Assembly: GCF_016902615.1 (NCBI RefSeq)
Contig: NZ_JACJMB010000013.1
Span: 1 to 63,537 of the forward strand
Reading direction: 5' to 3'
Length of the DNA: 63,537 bases
Source of the DNA: Collinsella tanakaei
GTDB taxonomy: Bacteria; Actinomycetota; Coriobacteriia; Coriobacteriales; Coriobacteriaceae
Of the stretch, positions 19,655-29,338 are shown one piece after another; within the stretch, counting starts at the first letter, position 1; each line of letters begins with the position of its first letter. The notes below the pieces were generated by a model. That model did no database searches. It saw nothing but the letters and a program-made list of their open reading frames with translations, and was not told the origin of the DNA. Made by a program: the position numbers and the translations under genes.

Positions 19655-20233
19655 CTAGTGGGTCCGGCCCTTCCGCGGCGGAGCGGGCTGGGCGAACCGC
19701 CAGAACGCATCCTCGACGAGCTCGGCGACCGTGTCGTCGGGGATGTCGATCTCGCAGGAGACGATCTGGGTGGCGATGCCGTGCGAGAACAGCCAGACCT
19801 TGAGGAAGGTCGCCCTCGCGTCGGCGTCGGTGCCGCCCGTGACGGCTTGGACGTTCTCGATGGTCGCACGGTTCCATTCCGCCTCCGACACCCCCTGCAG
19901 GGTCGAGCCCGCCATCGTGCAGTTCATGAACAGCGCGTTGAAGATATGCGGTTCGGTGCGGGCGAACGAGATGTAGGCGATGCCCTGGCTCACCAGCCTG
20001 TTGCCATCGGTCATCCGCTCGTCCATATAGGCGTTGTAGTAGACGTTGAGCTCGTCGATGAGGTGACGTTTGAGTTCGTCCATCCCCGTATAGAGCCGAA
20101 ACAGCGGTTTGGTCGAGGTGTCGAGCCTGGCGGCAAGGGACCGGGCGTTCACGGATTCCAGCCCGCTGGCGCGGACCAGTTCGACGGCGGCGGCGATGGC
20201 GGTGTCACGGGTGAGTTTGGGTTGCGGCGGCAT
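19655..20233 (-). CDS. TetR-family transcriptional regulator
   Basis: The 192-residue protein has an N-terminal helix-turn-helix (about 8-50: TRDTAIAAAVELVRASGLE then SLAARLDTSTKPLFRLYTG, the recognition helix region) and an all-helical ligand-binding C-terminal part. The ligand is unknown. GAGGAGG precedes the ATG by five bases. Its promoter contains the palindrome GTTGCGCAAC between the -35 area and a TGTTACTAT extended -10, which argues for autorepression. It lies upstream of the methyltransferase gene in the same direction. Confidence 0.88.
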   Translation of the reverse strand: MPPQPKLTRDTAIAAAVELVRASGLESVNARSLAARLDTSTKPLFRLYTGMDELKRHLIDELNVYYNAYMDERMTDGNRLVSQGIAYISFARTEPHIFNALFMNCTMAGSTLQGVSEAEWNRATIENVQAVTGGTDADARATFLKVWLFSHGIATQIVSCEIDIPDDTVAELVEDAFWRFAQPAPPRKGRTH

Positions 20234-20249
20234 GGTACCTCCTCAGAAG

Positions 20250-20290
20250 TTCGCCTCTGAATAGTAACACATGTTGCGCAACGTATGGTG
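20250..20290 (-). promoter_or_regulatory. tetR promoter and operator
   Basis: On the minus strand, TGTTACTAT (extended -10) is read at about 20268-20260 and the palindrome GTTGCGCAAC occupies 20273-20282 just upstream of it. A repressor bound there would occlude RNA polymerase. The same core occurs at 942-951. Confidence 0.55.
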
Positions 20291-20501
20291 CTCAATATCG
20301 AGCTCTCATCGCGGCATGGGAACCGAGAGTTGAAACGGATGCGATGCCGGTGGATGCGACGCTTCGCGTGTGTGGCGGGATCAGGGCGCAGGGGGAGTGC
20401 GGGACCTGCGACGGCGCGGCGCGGCAGGGTCCATGCGTGCCGGCGGGATCCTGCCGGCGCCGAGCTGCGACGCGCCCGCCCCCTTAGCGTCCGTGGCCGC
20501 G

Positions 20502-20858
20502 CTATTTCCCTTGGTCGTCGAAGACGCTTTCCGGCTCGAGCTCATGGGCGCGCCGGCACAACAGCTCGTCCATTTCCTGCTGGATGCTGCGGTAGACCTC
20601 CAGGGCGCGCTTGCCCTGCGGGGTGAGCGTCGACCCGCGCGCGCCGTCGCGGGCGAGCAACTCATAGCCGAGTTGCGCCTCGGCCTCCTTGATGATGCGC
20701 CAGGCCTTCGAGTACGCCATGCCCATGCGCTTCGCCGCGCGGTTGAGTGAGTGCTCCTGCTCGACACCCTCCATGAGAAGGGCGATGCCGTGGCCGAATG
20801 CGCCGGGCAGATTCTCATCGCTGATGAAGGTGAGGCGTGTTTTCGGCTTGATCGTCAT
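20502..20858 (-). CDS. ModE/LysR-type winged-helix regulator
   Basis: The 118-residue protein is a single ModE N-terminal-type winged helix: GHGIALLMEGVEQEHSLNRAAKRMGMAYSKAWRIIKEAE (about 22-60, helix-turn-helix) and the wing/dimer segment ARGSTLTPQGKRALEVYRSIQQEM. There is no molybdate-binding (MOP) domain. Such stand-alone ModE-like proteins often regulate molybdate uptake or molybdoenzymes, none of which are in this window. It is divergent from guaB with back-to-back TACAAT -10 boxes. No target can be assigned. Confidence 0.82.
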   Translation of the reverse strand: MTIKPKTRLTFISDENLPGAFGHGIALLMEGVEQEHSLNRAAKRMGMAYSKAWRIIKEAEAQLGYELLARDGARGSTLTPQGKRALEVYRSIQQEMDELLCRRAHELEPESVFDDQGK

Positions 20859-20929
20859 CCGGTGCGCTCCCTTACGCTAAAGCCCTCGCTCGCATTTTGC
20901 CACACACGCCGCAAAATCCGCGTGAAGTT

Positions 20930-20975
20930 CCTACCCATAGCATTGTAGCAGCGGCGATTGCTCTACAATAGCCGA
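20930..20975. promoter_or_regulatory. Divergent promoters, ModE-like gene / guaB
   Basis: CTACAATAG at 20963-20971 supplies a rightward TACAAT -10 box (guaB) and its mirror, ATTGTA at 20942-20947, supplies the leftward TACAAT box. Together they form an imperfect inverted repeat, so the two promoters overlap and may be mutually exclusive. Confidence 0.5.
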
Positions 20976-21070
20976 GGACCGCTCATACGGTCCATCCGCG
21001 AAACCGTGCGGCGTGGCACGTGCCGCTGTGCTCGTGCCTGGATCGCACCACGATCTGAAGAGGAGTACCT

Positions 21071-22582
21071 ATGGCAATGTTTTTCCCCGGCGAGTCCCAC
21101 ACGTTCTCTGAGTATCTGCTGGTTCCTGGTTATTCGTCTTCCGAGTGCATCCCCGCGAACGTTTCGCTCAAGACCCCGCTCGTGCGCTTCAAGCGCGGCG
21201 AGGAGCCGGCGATCAGCCTGAACATCCCCATGGTTTCCGCCATCATGCAGTCCGTCTCCGGCGAGCGCATGGGTATCGCGCTGGCCACCGAGGGCGGCAT
21301 GTCGTTCATCTACGGCAACCAGACCCCCGAGCAGGAGGCGGCCATGGTCAAGGCCGTCAAGGACCACAAGGCCGGCTTCGTCGAGTCCGACTCCACCCTC
21401 ACGCCCGACATGACCATGGAGCAGGTCATCGCCCTGAAGAACAGGACCGGTCACTCCACCATGCCCGTGACCGACGACGGTACGCCGCGCGGTCGCCTGC
21501 TCGGCATCGTCACGAGCCGCGATTACCGTCCCTCCCGCGACGACCACTCCAAGAAGGTCGCGGAGTTCATGACGCCGCGCGAGAAGCTCATCGTGGGCGA
21601 TAAGAACATCACCCTCAAGCGCGCCAACGACGTCATCTGGGACAACAAGCTGAACGCGCTGCCGTGCGTCGACGAGAACGATCACCTGGTCGGCATCGTG
21701 TTCCGCAAGGACTACGATTCGCACAAGACCAACCCCAACGAGCTGCTCGACGCCAACAAGCGCTACATGGTCGGCGCGGGCATCAACACGCGCGACTACG
21801 CCGAGCGCGTGCCGCTGCTCATCGAGGCGGGCGCCGACGTGCTGTGCATCGACTCCTCCGAGGGCTTCTCCGAGTGGCAGAAGCGCACCATCGAGTGGAT
21901 CCGCGCGAATTACGGCGACTCCGTCAAGATCGGCGCGGGCAACGTCGTCGACGCCGACGGCTTCCGCTTCCTTGCCGACTGCGGCGCCGACTTCGTGAAG
22001 GTCGGCATCGGCGGCGGCTCCATCTGCATCACGCGTGAGACGAAGGGCATCGGCCGCGGCCAGGCCACGGCGGTCATCGACGTCTGCCGCGCGCGCGACG
22101 AGTACTTCGAGGAGACCGGCATCTACGTGCCCGTGTGCTCCGATGGCGGCATCGTCTACGACTACCACATGACGCTTGCGCTCGCCATGGGCGCCGACTT
22201 CATGATGCTCGGCCGCTACTTCGCCCGCTTCGACGAGAGCCCGACCGAGCGCGTGAACGTGAACGGCCAGTACATGAAGGAGTACTGGGGCGAGGGCTCT
22301 GCGCGCGCCCGCAACTGGCAGCGCTACGACCAGGGCGGCGAGACGAAGCTCGGCTTCGTCGAGGGCGTCGACTCCTACGTGCCCTACGCCGGCTCCCTGA
22401 AGGAGGGCGTGCGCCAGACGATCTACAAGATCAAGTCCACGATGTGCAACTGCGGTGCGCTCACCATCAAGGAGCTGCAGGACAAGGCGCGCCTGACGCT
22501 CGTCTCCTCGACGTCCATCGTCGAGGGCGGTGCGCACGACGTCGTCGTGAAGGATTCGCAGCAGTCGGTGAGCTACAACTAG
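21071..22582 (+). CDS. guaB: IMP dehydrogenase
   Basis: The 503-residue protein is an IMPDH/GMPR TIM barrel with an inserted pair of CBS domains (about 108-235; [22 protein letters not shown]). The catalytic loop is [15 protein letters not shown], with the nucleophilic Cys near residue 319, and a phosphate-binding DGGIVYDYH plus [11 protein letters not shown] follow. It makes XMP from IMP with NAD+, the committed step of GMP synthesis. The ATG has AAGAGGAG six bases upstream. The ~95-base leader can form a GGACCG/CGGTCC hairpin (20988-21004 area), but no known purine riboswitch was recognised. N-terminal sequence [17 protein letters not shown] is a variant form seen in a distinct IMPDH subgroup. 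Confidence 0.93.
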   Translation: MAMFFPGESHTFSEYLLVPGYSSSECIPANVSLKTPLVRFKRGEEPAISLNIPMVSAIMQSVSGERMGIALATEGGMSFIYGNQTPEQEAAMVKAVKDHKAGFVESDSTLTPDMTMEQVIALKNRTGHSTMPVTDDGTPRGRLLGIVTSRDYRPSRDDHSKKVAEFMTPREKLIVGDKNITLKRANDVIWDNKLNALPCVDENDHLVGIVFRKDYDSHKTNPNELLDANKRYMVGAGINTRDYAERVPLLIEAGADVLCIDSSEGFSEWQKRTIEWIRANYGDSVKIGAGNVVDADGFRFLADCGADFVKVGIGGGSICITRETKGIGRGQATAVIDVCRARDEYFEETGIYVPVCSDGGIVYDYHMTLALAMGADFMMLGRYFARFDESPTERVNVNGQYMKEYWGEGSARARNWQRYDQGGETKLGFVEGVDSYVPYAGSLKEGVRQTIYKIKSTMCNCGALTIKELQDKARLTLVSSTSIVEGGAHDVVVKDSQQSVSYN

Positions 22583-22625
22583 GATTTCGCCATCCTGCGC
22601 ATCCGTTTTTCTCTTTGAGTGCGTA

Positions 22626-22662
22626 ACGGGGTCTGCGGCATATGGGCCGCGGACCCCGTTTT
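22626..22662 (+). terminator. Intrinsic terminator after guaB
   Basis: ACGGGGTCTGCGGC pairs with GCCGCGGACCCCGT (one G-U), then TTTT. Confidence 0.92.
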
Positions 22663-22749
22663 CTATGCCGATCTAGCTGTTCGTGCGGCCATGTCGCTGG
22701 GGTGGTTGTCCGCGAGGTTGCGGGACGCGTCCGTGTTGCTTCTCTACGA

Positions 22750-22890
22750 CGATATTAGGTCCATGTTTTTAGGGGCTTGGGCAGAAGGCATGTAAGTCAG
22801 GCGTGTTTGCGCAGGTCGGAACTGTCAGGAGGGTGTTCTTGGATTCGATGCGCCGCTGAGAGCGCCTAATGTCGGAAATAGCTTGCACAT
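22750..22890. repeat. TATTAGG-ended repeat element, copy B
   Basis: Left end ACGATATTAGGTCC (22749-22762) and right end AGCGCCTAATGTCGGAAATA (22861-22880), with the shared flanks TTGCTTCTCTA on the left and GCTTGCACAT on the right. The interior is unlike the other copies. It lies 90 bases downstream of the guaB terminator and 145 bases before the next gene. Confidence 0.7.
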
Positions 22891-23034
22891 CCCGGCCCGG
22901 TAGCCTCCTCGTGAGGTGGGCCAAGTGCCGCATGTCCGACAGTGTAGGGCTCTCGGCATGAAGTATCAGAAAAAAAGAGATATAAAACGTAAAACAAAAC
23001 ATAAAGCAGCAAAATAATATGCTATATTCAATCC
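22891..23034 (+). promoter_or_regulatory. AT-rich promoter region of the nuclease-like gene
   Basis: The 80 bases before the ATG are conspicuously A-rich for this genome (runs of AAAAAAA and ATAAAACGTAAAAC). TAATATGCTATATT (about 23014-23027) is a good -10 region, but it lies only about ten bases before the start codon, so the transcript would be nearly leaderless. No ribosome-binding site is apparent. Confidence 0.45.
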
Positions 23035-24093
23035 ATGAAGTGCATTGTCTCACATACATCGGCTTGCGCGTGGCTCGTCCATCATGCGACTCCTCGCACC
23101 ACGGGGGACCGTGCGTCGCGCGCCGGCATCACCGGCGCGTGCGTTCCGCCTGCCTCGTATCGAGAGAAGCTTCGCTTCATGCTCGATCTGCATGATGGGC
23201 CGGTAGACTTTCTCGTGGAGCGGCCGGGCGACCTGCGCCGCAACGCCGATGCGGTCGCCCATCTCTGCACGTGCGACCTACCGGCCGGATCGTTCATTCA
23301 GGTCCCGAGCGGCTCCATTGACGTGGAGCTCTACGTCACCAGCCCGGAGCTGACGTATGTCCAGCTCGCCTACGGGGCATCGATGCAGATGGCAGCGTAT
23401 GTCGGCATGGCGCTTTGCGCCGACTACCGACTCGATCCCTTCTCTGTGGGCGGCGTGCTGCAGCGCCAGAGCTCCGATGCTCGCGTGACGACGGTCGCGC
23501 GCTTGAGGAACTATGTCGAGCGAGCGGCTCGCGTCTGCGGCCGCAAACGGGCGGCGGCCGCGCTCGATTTCGTGTGGGAGCGCTCGCGGTCTCCCAAGGA
23601 ATCGGGGCTGGCGCTGTTTTATGGCATGCCCGTTCGTTTCGGGGGCATGAGCCTGGGGGATGTCACGATGAACCCGCGTGTCCGGGTGTTCGGGGGCGTC
23701 GATATGCTGGGGCATGCGCGCTATGAGGAGCGCTATCCGGACATTTTGATCTCGCGGTCCCTGATCGACGGCGGGCTCCTTGCCGTTGCGTTCGATTACG
23801 ATGCCGACTCTGTGCATGCGGGCTCAGAGAAAGCCCTCGAGGACCGGCGGCGGACGAACTCCATCGCCACGGTCGATAACCTTCTCCATTTCTCGGTATC
23901 CACCACCGACCTAGATGACATCACCTACCTTCGGCTGTTGGGTGATCGCGCCCGACGTGCCCTGAAGCTCCGGAGCCGGCCCCCGTTGCAGGTCGCCCGC
24001 GGCAGCGCGGAGGGAAGACGCCTTCTTGCGGAGTACCGCGAACGCCAGGAGCGGGTGTGGCAGGAGGTCGTGGTATCCCGGATGCCCTTCTAG
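23035..24093 (+). CDS. Putative DUF559/AbiEi-like PD-(D/E)XK-fold protein
   Basis: The 352-residue protein shows the layout I associate with the AbiEi/VSR-like families common in Coriobacteriia: an N-terminal ISHTSA-like segment (VSHTSACAWLVHH), VYVTSPELTYVQLAYG near 110, a helical middle, and a C-terminal half with SRSPKESGLALFYGMPVRFGG, then FDYDADSVHAGSEKALEDRRRTN, where Glu in SPKES, Asp in DYDADS and the E/K/R-rich end resemble a PD-(D/E)XK core. Nuclease activity is inferred only. No signal peptide or helices. The gene stands alone between two TATTAGG-ended repeats and has an AT-rich, SD-less start, which suggests recent or mobile acquisition. Confidence 0.55.
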   Translation: MKCIVSHTSACAWLVHHATPRTTGDRASRAGITGACVPPASYREKLRFMLDLHDGPVDFLVERPGDLRRNADAVAHLCTCDLPAGSFIQVPSGSIDVELYVTSPELTYVQLAYGASMQMAAYVGMALCADYRLDPFSVGGVLQRQSSDARVTTVARLRNYVERAARVCGRKRAAAALDFVWERSRSPKESGLALFYGMPVRFGGMSLGDVTMNPRVRVFGGVDMLGHARYEERYPDILISRSLIDGGLLAVAFDYDADSVHAGSEKALEDRRRTNSIATVDNLLHFSVSTTDLDDITYLRLLGDRARRALKLRSRPPLQVARGSAEGRRLLAEYRERQERVWQEVVVSRMPF

Positions 24094-24298
24094 AAACGCT
24101 GGTCAATGCATCCTGCAGCTGGCGCGCTCGTTGCGGGTGCGCGGACGCGTGCAGCGCCGGCGCCCTGCCTATGCGTCTTCCTTGCTTCTCGCATGCAGCC
24201 GTAACGTCTGCAGCTCCGCCAGCGAAACCCGCAAGCCTGTGTTTCCCGTGGCGGGAGTCTTGCCGGGGGAGGAGGATGACAAGGCGACTGCTACGTAT
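24094..24298. other. Intergenic spacer without a gene
   Basis: I see no credible gene, terminator or promoter in the 205 bases between the nuclease-like gene and repeat copy C. Open frames here are short and have no ribosome-binding site. Confidence 0.5.
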
Positions 24299-24456
24299 TG
24301 ACGGTATTAGGCGCCCGATTTCGACCTTTGGGGACCTGGCCACCGCAAACGAACCCCTGCACGTGATTTACCTGCGAAAACGAGGCCCCCTTGAATGCCG
24401 TGAGTACGAGCGTTGAATCTGGCCAACCTAATAACGGTAATACGTTGCACATGGAC
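24299..24456. repeat. TATTAGG-ended repeat element, copy C
   Basis: Left end TTGACGGTATTAGGCGCCC (24298-24316) and right end CCTAATAACGGTAATACG (24427-24444) followed by TTGCACAT. The TTGCACAT right flank is identical to copy B. The terminal repeats match less perfectly than in copy A. Confidence 0.65.
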
Positions 24457-24598
24457 CGGCGTCACCCTCCGCGCGAAGGGCGGCCAGGGCGGTTGGGCGC
24501 GATTTATGGCTGCCGGGCGGGGCCGGGCACCCGCAAGCCCGCGCCCGTGCGCCCCATCGATCTTTAAATAACCGGGTCGTCGCGTGCGGTCCATGCAG

Positions 24599-24611
24599 TT
24601 TTGCTAGAATC
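24599..24611 (+). promoter_or_regulatory. leuS extended -10 promoter element
   Basis: TTTTGCTAGAAT gives TGCTAGAAT, an extended -10 box, 72 bases before the leuS start. Similar TGCTANAAT boxes precede pepP-like, rimP and rpoD genes here. Confidence 0.55.
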
Positions 24612-24681
24612 TGGAACGTTACCGTATCGACGGCGGACGGGGCCGTGCTTTTCGTTTCGCCGTATCCGCAAAGGAGCCCGT

Positions 24682-27249
24682 ATGTGCGACTGCACCGACC
24701 ATAAGGAGATCCCCGCCTACGACGCGGCTGCGATCGAGGCCAAGTGGATCGAGGCGTGGGACCGCGACAACGTCTTCGCGGTCGACATCGATCCGAACAA
24801 ACCGAAGAAGTACGTGCTGGAGATGTTCCCGTACCCGTCGGGCGATCTGCACATGGGCCATGCGCGCAACTACACCATCGGCGACGCCATGGCGCGCCAG
24901 GCGCGCATGCGCGGCTTCGACGTGCTGCACCCGATCGGCTTCGACGCCTTCGGTCTGCCCGCCGAGAACGCGGCCATCAAGCACAACACCCAGGCCGCCG
25001 CGTGGACCTATAAGAATATGGACCAGGCGCTCGCCACCATGAAGCGCATGGGCTTCTCCTACGACATGGATCGTCTCGTGAAGACCTGCAGCCCCGACTA
25101 CTACCGCTGGGGCCAGTGGATTTTCGAGAAGATGTGGGAGCGCGGCCTCGTCTACCGCAAGAAGAGCCCGGTCAACTGGTGCCCCACCTGCAAGACGGTG
25201 CTCGCCAACGAGCAGGTGACCGACGGCCAGTGCTGGCGCTGCGGCTCCGAGCCCGAGAAGCGCGACCTGGAGCAGTGGTACTTCAAGATCACCGACTACG
25301 CCCAGGAGCTGCTCGACGACCTGGAGAAGCTGCCCGGCTGGCCCGAGCGCGTCAAGCAGATGCAGGCGAACTGGATCGGCCGCTCCGAGGGCGCCGAGGT
25401 CGACTTCACGCTGTGCGACGCCGAGGGCAACCCCATCGAGGGCGACGAGGGCAAGATCACCGTCTTCACGACGCGCGCCGACACGCTGTTCGGCTGCACG
25501 TTCTTCCTGCTCGCTCCCGAGTACGAGGGTCTTCACGACCTGGTGTGCGGCACCGAGTACGAGCACGACGTCATGGCGATCGTCGAGGGCGCGAAAAAGA
25601 TCTCCGCCGTCGAGCGCGCCCAGGGCACGCTCGAGAAGCACGGTGCGTTCACCGGTCGCTACGTCGTGAACCCGGTCTCCGGCACGAAGGTGCCCGTGTG
25701 GGTCGCCGACTACATCGTCTCCGACTACGGCACCGGTGCGGTCATGGCCGTGCCCTGCGGCGACCAGCGCGACTTCGAGTTCGCCCGCAAGTACGACCTG
25801 CCCATCGTGCCGATCATCCTCATGGACGACGAGCTCGCTGCGCTCGAGGAGGCCGGCGAGTCCATCGACACCTATCATGCCGAGACGGTTGACTGGGACA
25901 GCGCGCATGCCGCCGAGGGTACCCTCGTGCAGTCCGGCAAGTACACCGGCATGCGCGGCGGCAAGCACTCCGAGGGCGAGGCGGCCATCGTCGCCGACCT
26001 CGAGGCCGCCGGCACCGGTCGCCGCAAGGTGGAGTACCGCCTGCGCGACTGGCTCATCAGCCGCCAGCGCTACTGGGGCAACCCCATCCCGGCCATCCAC
26101 TGCGAGCATTGCGGCATCGTGCCGGTGCCCGAGGACCAGCTGCCGGTCATGCTTCCCGACAACCTCGACCTCGGCGCGGGCGAGACGCTCGCCGAGTGCG
26201 CGGAGTTCTACGAGACGACCTGTCCGGTCTGCGGCCGTCCCGCCCGCCGCGAGACGGACACCATGGACACCTTCACGTGCTCCAGCTGGTACTACCTGCG
26301 CTACTGCGACCCGCATAACGAGGAGCTGCCGTTCTCGCGCGAGGCGGCCGACCGCTGGATGCCCGTCGACAACTACATCGGCGGCATCGAGCACGCGATC
26401 TTGCACCTGCTGTACTCGCGCTTCTTCACGAAGGCGCTGCGCGATATGGGCATGCTCGACGTCGACGAGCCGTTCACGAACCTGTTGTGCCAGGGCATGG
26501 TGAAGGACGAGAACGGCGAGACCATGTCCAAGTCCAAGGGCAACGTCGTGCCGCCCTCGAGCGTCATCGAGCCCTACGGTGCCGACACGATGCGCCTGGC
26601 GATCCTCTTCATCGCGCCGCCCGAGAAGGACTTCGACTGGGATCCGGACGCGGTCGCCGGCGCGAACCGCTTCCTGAAGCGCGCGTGGCGCATCGTCTGG
26701 ACGCTCGCGAACGCCGCCGATGCCGACGCTGCGCTCGATAAGGGCACACTGTCCGCCGCCGCGCTCAAGCTCTACCGCGAGCGCCATCGCACGATCGCCA
26801 AGTGCACCGAGGATTTCGACCGCCAGCAGTTCAACACCGCCATCTCGGCGATCATGGAACTCGTGAACGCCGCGAGCGCCTATATCAACGCGGGTGAGGA
26901 GCTCGACGGCGCGCTCTGCCAGCTGGTCGCCACCGACATCGTGTCGGTCATGGCGCCGATCTGCCCGTTCTGGGCCGATGAGCTGTGGCACGCCGCGCTC
27001 GGCCACGACAGTTACGCCTACACGGCGAGCTGGCCTGCGTTCGATCTGGCGGAGACCGTCGAGGACGAGGTGGAGATCGCCGTCCAGGTGCTCGGCAAGA
27101 TGCGCGCGCACACCACGGTGCCCACGAACGCCACGACCGAGCAGATGCAGCAGGCCGCCATGGAGGCTGCCGCCAAGTGGCTCGAGGGCAAGACGCTCGT
27201 CAAGGCCATCTGCGTGCCGGGCAAGCTCGTGAACCTCGTGTTGAAGTAG
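24682..27249 (+). CDS. leuS: Leucyl-tRNA synthetase
   Basis: The 855-residue class I synthetase has HIGH as [12 protein letters not shown] (about 51-62), zinc-like CPTC...CWRCGSE, the CP1 editing domain ([13 protein letters not shown], with the Asp-containing [17 protein letters not shown] near 345-361), zinc-ribbon CEHCG...CPVCGRP, and KMSKS as [10 protein letters not shown] near 615, then the anticodon-binding helices. The ATG is preceded by AAAGGAG with five-base spacing; the in-frame extension upstream lacks a site. It attaches Leu to tRNA-Leu and edits mischarged Ile/Met. Monocistronic with a strong terminator. Confidence 0.97.
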   Translation: MCDCTDHKEIPAYDAAAIEAKWIEAWDRDNVFAVDIDPNKPKKYVLEMFPYPSGDLHMGHARNYTIGDAMARQARMRGFDVLHPIGFDAFGLPAENAAIKHNTQAAAWTYKNMDQALATMKRMGFSYDMDRLVKTCSPDYYRWGQWIFEKMWERGLVYRKKSPVNWCPTCKTVLANEQVTDGQCWRCGSEPEKRDLEQWYFKITDYAQELLDDLEKLPGWPERVKQMQANWIGRSEGAEVDFTLCDAEGNPIEGDEGKITVFTTRADTLFGCTFFLLAPEYEGLHDLVCGTEYEHDVMAIVEGAKKISAVERAQGTLEKHGAFTGRYVVNPVSGTKVPVWVADYIVSDYGTGAVMAVPCGDQRDFEFARKYDLPIVPIILMDDELAALEEAGESIDTYHAETVDWDSAHAAEGTLVQSGKYTGMRGGKHSEGEAAIVADLEAAGTGRRKVEYRLRDWLISRQRYWGNPIPAIHCEHCGIVPVPEDQLPVMLPDNLDLGAGETLAECAEFYETTCPVCGRPARRETDTMDTFTCSSWYYLRYCDPHNEELPFSREAADRWMPVDNYIGGIEHAILHLLYSRFFTKALRDMGMLDVDEPFTNLLCQGMVKDENGETMSKSKGNVVPPSSVIEPYGADTMRLAILFIAPPEKDFDWDPDAVAGANRFLKRAWRIVWTLANAADADAALDKGTLSAAALKLYRERHRTIAKCTEDFDRQQFNTAISAIMELVNAASAYINAGEELDGALCQLVATDIVSVMAPICPFWADELWHAALGHDSYAYTASWPAFDLAETVEDEVEIAVQVLGKMRAHTTVPTNATTEQMQQAAMEAAAKWLEGKTLVKAICVPGKLVNLVLK

Positions 27250-27273
27250 TCCGTCTATCCAGCCAAGGTGCAT

Positions 27274-27327
27274 AAAGGGCCGGGTCGCGATTCCGTAGCG
27301 CAACGGATCGCGGCCCGGCCCCTTTGT
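27274..27327 (+). terminator. Intrinsic terminator after leuS
   Basis: AAAGGGCCGGGTCGCGAT (from 27274) pairs with ATCGCGGCCCGGCCCCTTT (to 27325) with one or two mismatches. Confidence 0.88.
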
Positions 27328-27464
27328 TACATTCGCGTGTCCCAAGCGACCGTTCACCCATCAAATGGGTTCAAACGGTGATGATAGTTCTAAGATTTCA
27401 TTATCAGATGCAATAAATTCTTATTGCCTGTATCACGTCATCGGAAAAGGGAAGAGGGGATGAC

Positions 27465-28889
27465 ATGCATCTTCAGACTCAAGCGCTGGTCATCGTAGTG
27501 GTCTACCTTGTGGTCATGCTGGGCATCGGCTTCATCGTCGGCAAGCTCAACATCAAGAGCAGCGAGGACTACATGATCGCGGGCCGCAGGATGGGCCTGT
27601 TCTTCGTCGCGTTCTCGCTGTCGGCCAACAACATCGGCGGCGGCTCCACCACCGGTCTCGCGCAGCGCGCCTATGGCGACTGGGGCATCAGCGCCGTGTG
27701 GTACGTGCTCGCTGCGTCGATCGCCATGATCCCGCTCGCGTACTTCGCGCCGAAGATTCGCAAGACCATGGCCGTGACGATTCCTGAAGTCGTCGGGCGC
27801 CGGTTCGGCAACGTGTCGAGCTCCATCACCGCTGTGCTGTCGGTCCTGTCGCTGTTCTGCCTGACCTCCTCGCAGATCGCCGCCGCCGGAAGCGTCGTCT
27901 CCACACTGCTCGGCATCCCCACGAACGTCGCACTCGTCGCCGCGGGCTTCGTCGTGATCTTCTACACCACGTTCGGCGGCATGATCGCCGACCAGGTGGC
28001 CGACCTCATCCAGTTCTGCGTCATCCTCGTCGGCCTCGCCATCGCGACGCCGATCGTCATCAACGGCTGCGGCGGCTGGGAGGCCGTGTCCGCGGCCCTG
28101 CCGCCGGCGAAGCTCGACTTCACGACCATCGGCGTCGTGACGATCATCGGCTACATCTTCAACTACTTCTGCACGTTCTTGGCCGGCCCCGAGATGGTCT
28201 CGCGCTTCGAGTCCGCCAAGGACGAGAAGACCGCCACGCACGCCGCCTGGCTGTCCGCCGTCCTCATGGCCGCCATGGCGTTCTTCCCGACCCTGCTCGG
28301 CCTGTGCGCCGCCGCCACCATGCCCGATCTGCCGAATGCCGGCGCCAACGCCATGCTCGAGGTCACGACGACGCACGCTCCCGAGTTTGTCGCCGGCATC
28401 GTCTGCGCGGCCATCATCTGCGCCACCATGTCGTCGGCCGACTCCAACCTGCTGTGCATGTCGACCATCATCATGAACGACCTGTACCTGAAGTACGGCG
28501 GCCGAAAGCTCACCGATAAGCAGACGGTGTTCTACACCCGCGCCTGCAACGTCGTGTTCGCGATTATCGCCATCGGCATCTCGATGTTCGGCGTCCCAAT
28601 CGTGACCATGAACACGTTCGCGTTCGGTATTCGCTGCGCCGGCCCGTTTGCCGCCTACGGCCTGGGTCTCGTGGTGAAGAACGCCACGAAGAACTCCGGT
28701 ATCATCTCGCTGATCGGCGGCACCATCGGCTTCGTCTTCTGGCAGATCCTCTCCGGCGGCGACTTCCTGTTCGGTATCCTGCCCGTCGTGTTCGGCTGCG
28801 CGGTCTCCGTCGTGGTGTTCTTCATCGTGAACGCCATCGAGTGGAAGCGCGGCGTGCCCGCAGCGCCGTCAGCCTACCTGGAGAAGTAG
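27465..28889 (+). CDS. Sodium:solute symporter (SSS) family transporter
   Basis: The 474-residue protein has about 13 hydrophobic helices and typical SSS features: SEDYMIAGRRMGLFFVAFSLSANNIGGGS at 24-55 (Na+-binding region), TVPEVVGRRFG-like TIPEVVGRRF near 107, and SSADSNLLCMSTIIMNDLY near 330-348. It would couple Na+ uptake to import of an organic solute; substrate cannot be assigned. The ATG has AGGGGATGAC close upstream. The preceding 130 bases are AT-rich, consistent with its own promoter, and a terminator follows. Confidence 0.9.
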   Translation: MHLQTQALVIVVVYLVVMLGIGFIVGKLNIKSSEDYMIAGRRMGLFFVAFSLSANNIGGGSTTGLAQRAYGDWGISAVWYVLAASIAMIPLAYFAPKIRKTMAVTIPEVVGRRFGNVSSSITAVLSVLSLFCLTSSQIAAAGSVVSTLLGIPTNVALVAAGFVVIFYTTFGGMIADQVADLIQFCVILVGLAIATPIVINGCGGWEAVSAALPPAKLDFTTIGVVTIIGYIFNYFCTFLAGPEMVSRFESAKDEKTATHAAWLSAVLMAAMAFFPTLLGLCAAATMPDLPNAGANAMLEVTTTHAPEFVAGIVCAAIICATMSSADSNLLCMSTIIMNDLYLKYGGRKLTDKQTVFYTRACNVVFAIIAIGISMFGVPIVTMNTFAFGIRCAGPFAAYGLGLVVKNATKNSGIISLIGGTIGFVFWQILSGGDFLFGILPVVFGCAVSVVVFFIVNAIEWKRGVPAAPSAYLEK

Positions 28890-28920
28890 CGTAAAGCGCC
28901 GTTTACCCATACGGACCACC

Positions 28921-28947
28921 GAAGCCCCTGCCTGCGCGGGGCTTCTT
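28921..28947 (+). terminator. Intrinsic terminator after the SSS transporter
   Basis: GAAGCCCC pairs with GGGGCTTC, followed by TTG. The T-tract is poor. The next palindromic repeat starts 25 bases further on. Confidence 0.6.
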
Positions 28948-28971
28948 GCTGCGTGTGGATAGCGCGCCGTA

Positions 28972-29056
28972 TCCTCATCGGGGACGGGGCAGTTCGGTGC
29001 CATCGGGGCGCGGCTGCGCCCCGATGGCACCGAACTGCCCCGTCCCCGATGAGGAC
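28972..29056. repeat. Terminator-associated palindrome, copy 4
   Basis: An 85-bp palindrome: TCCTCATCGGGGACGGGGC, AGTTCGGTGCCA and ATCGGGGCGC around a GGCT loop, with every arm base paired. Confidence 0.92.
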
Positions 29057-29338
29057 AAGTGCTTACCGTAAACTTACCTGGTATCAGCAGGTCGGAGCCG
29101 ATATCATGTCTTTGGCAACATGCTGCGTGGATTGTCGCGTAGTTGGTCATATCGAGCTACAGAAGGCCATATGTTACCCCTGTGCTATCAAATCGCACTT
29201 TTCTTGGTTCTATGCTATGGTTATGGACTGAAGGTACGTATAGTTTACGTTTGAATGCGGTAAGGTCTCATGTGTGATATGATCGGATTCCGAGACTTTG
29301 TTCGCATCCGTTCGGAAGAGAGTAGAGGAGAGCAGCCC
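29057..29338. promoter_or_regulatory. Leader/promoter region of the capsule operon
   Basis: No gene is credible between the repeat and 29338. Two extended -10 candidates lie here, TGCTATGGT (near 29212) and TGATATGAT (29275-29283). The second is about 55 bases upstream of the small leader frame and is my preferred start of the capsule operon transcript. Confidence 0.45.

Noticed and set aside
24545-24681. T-box or leader-peptide attenuator before leuS
   Set aside because: The leader is short and unstructured; no run of Leu codons with a ribosome site was found.
24619-27357. A 912-codon frame on the minus strand over leuS
   Set aside because: Antisense shadow of leuS, whose synthetase motifs are unambiguous.
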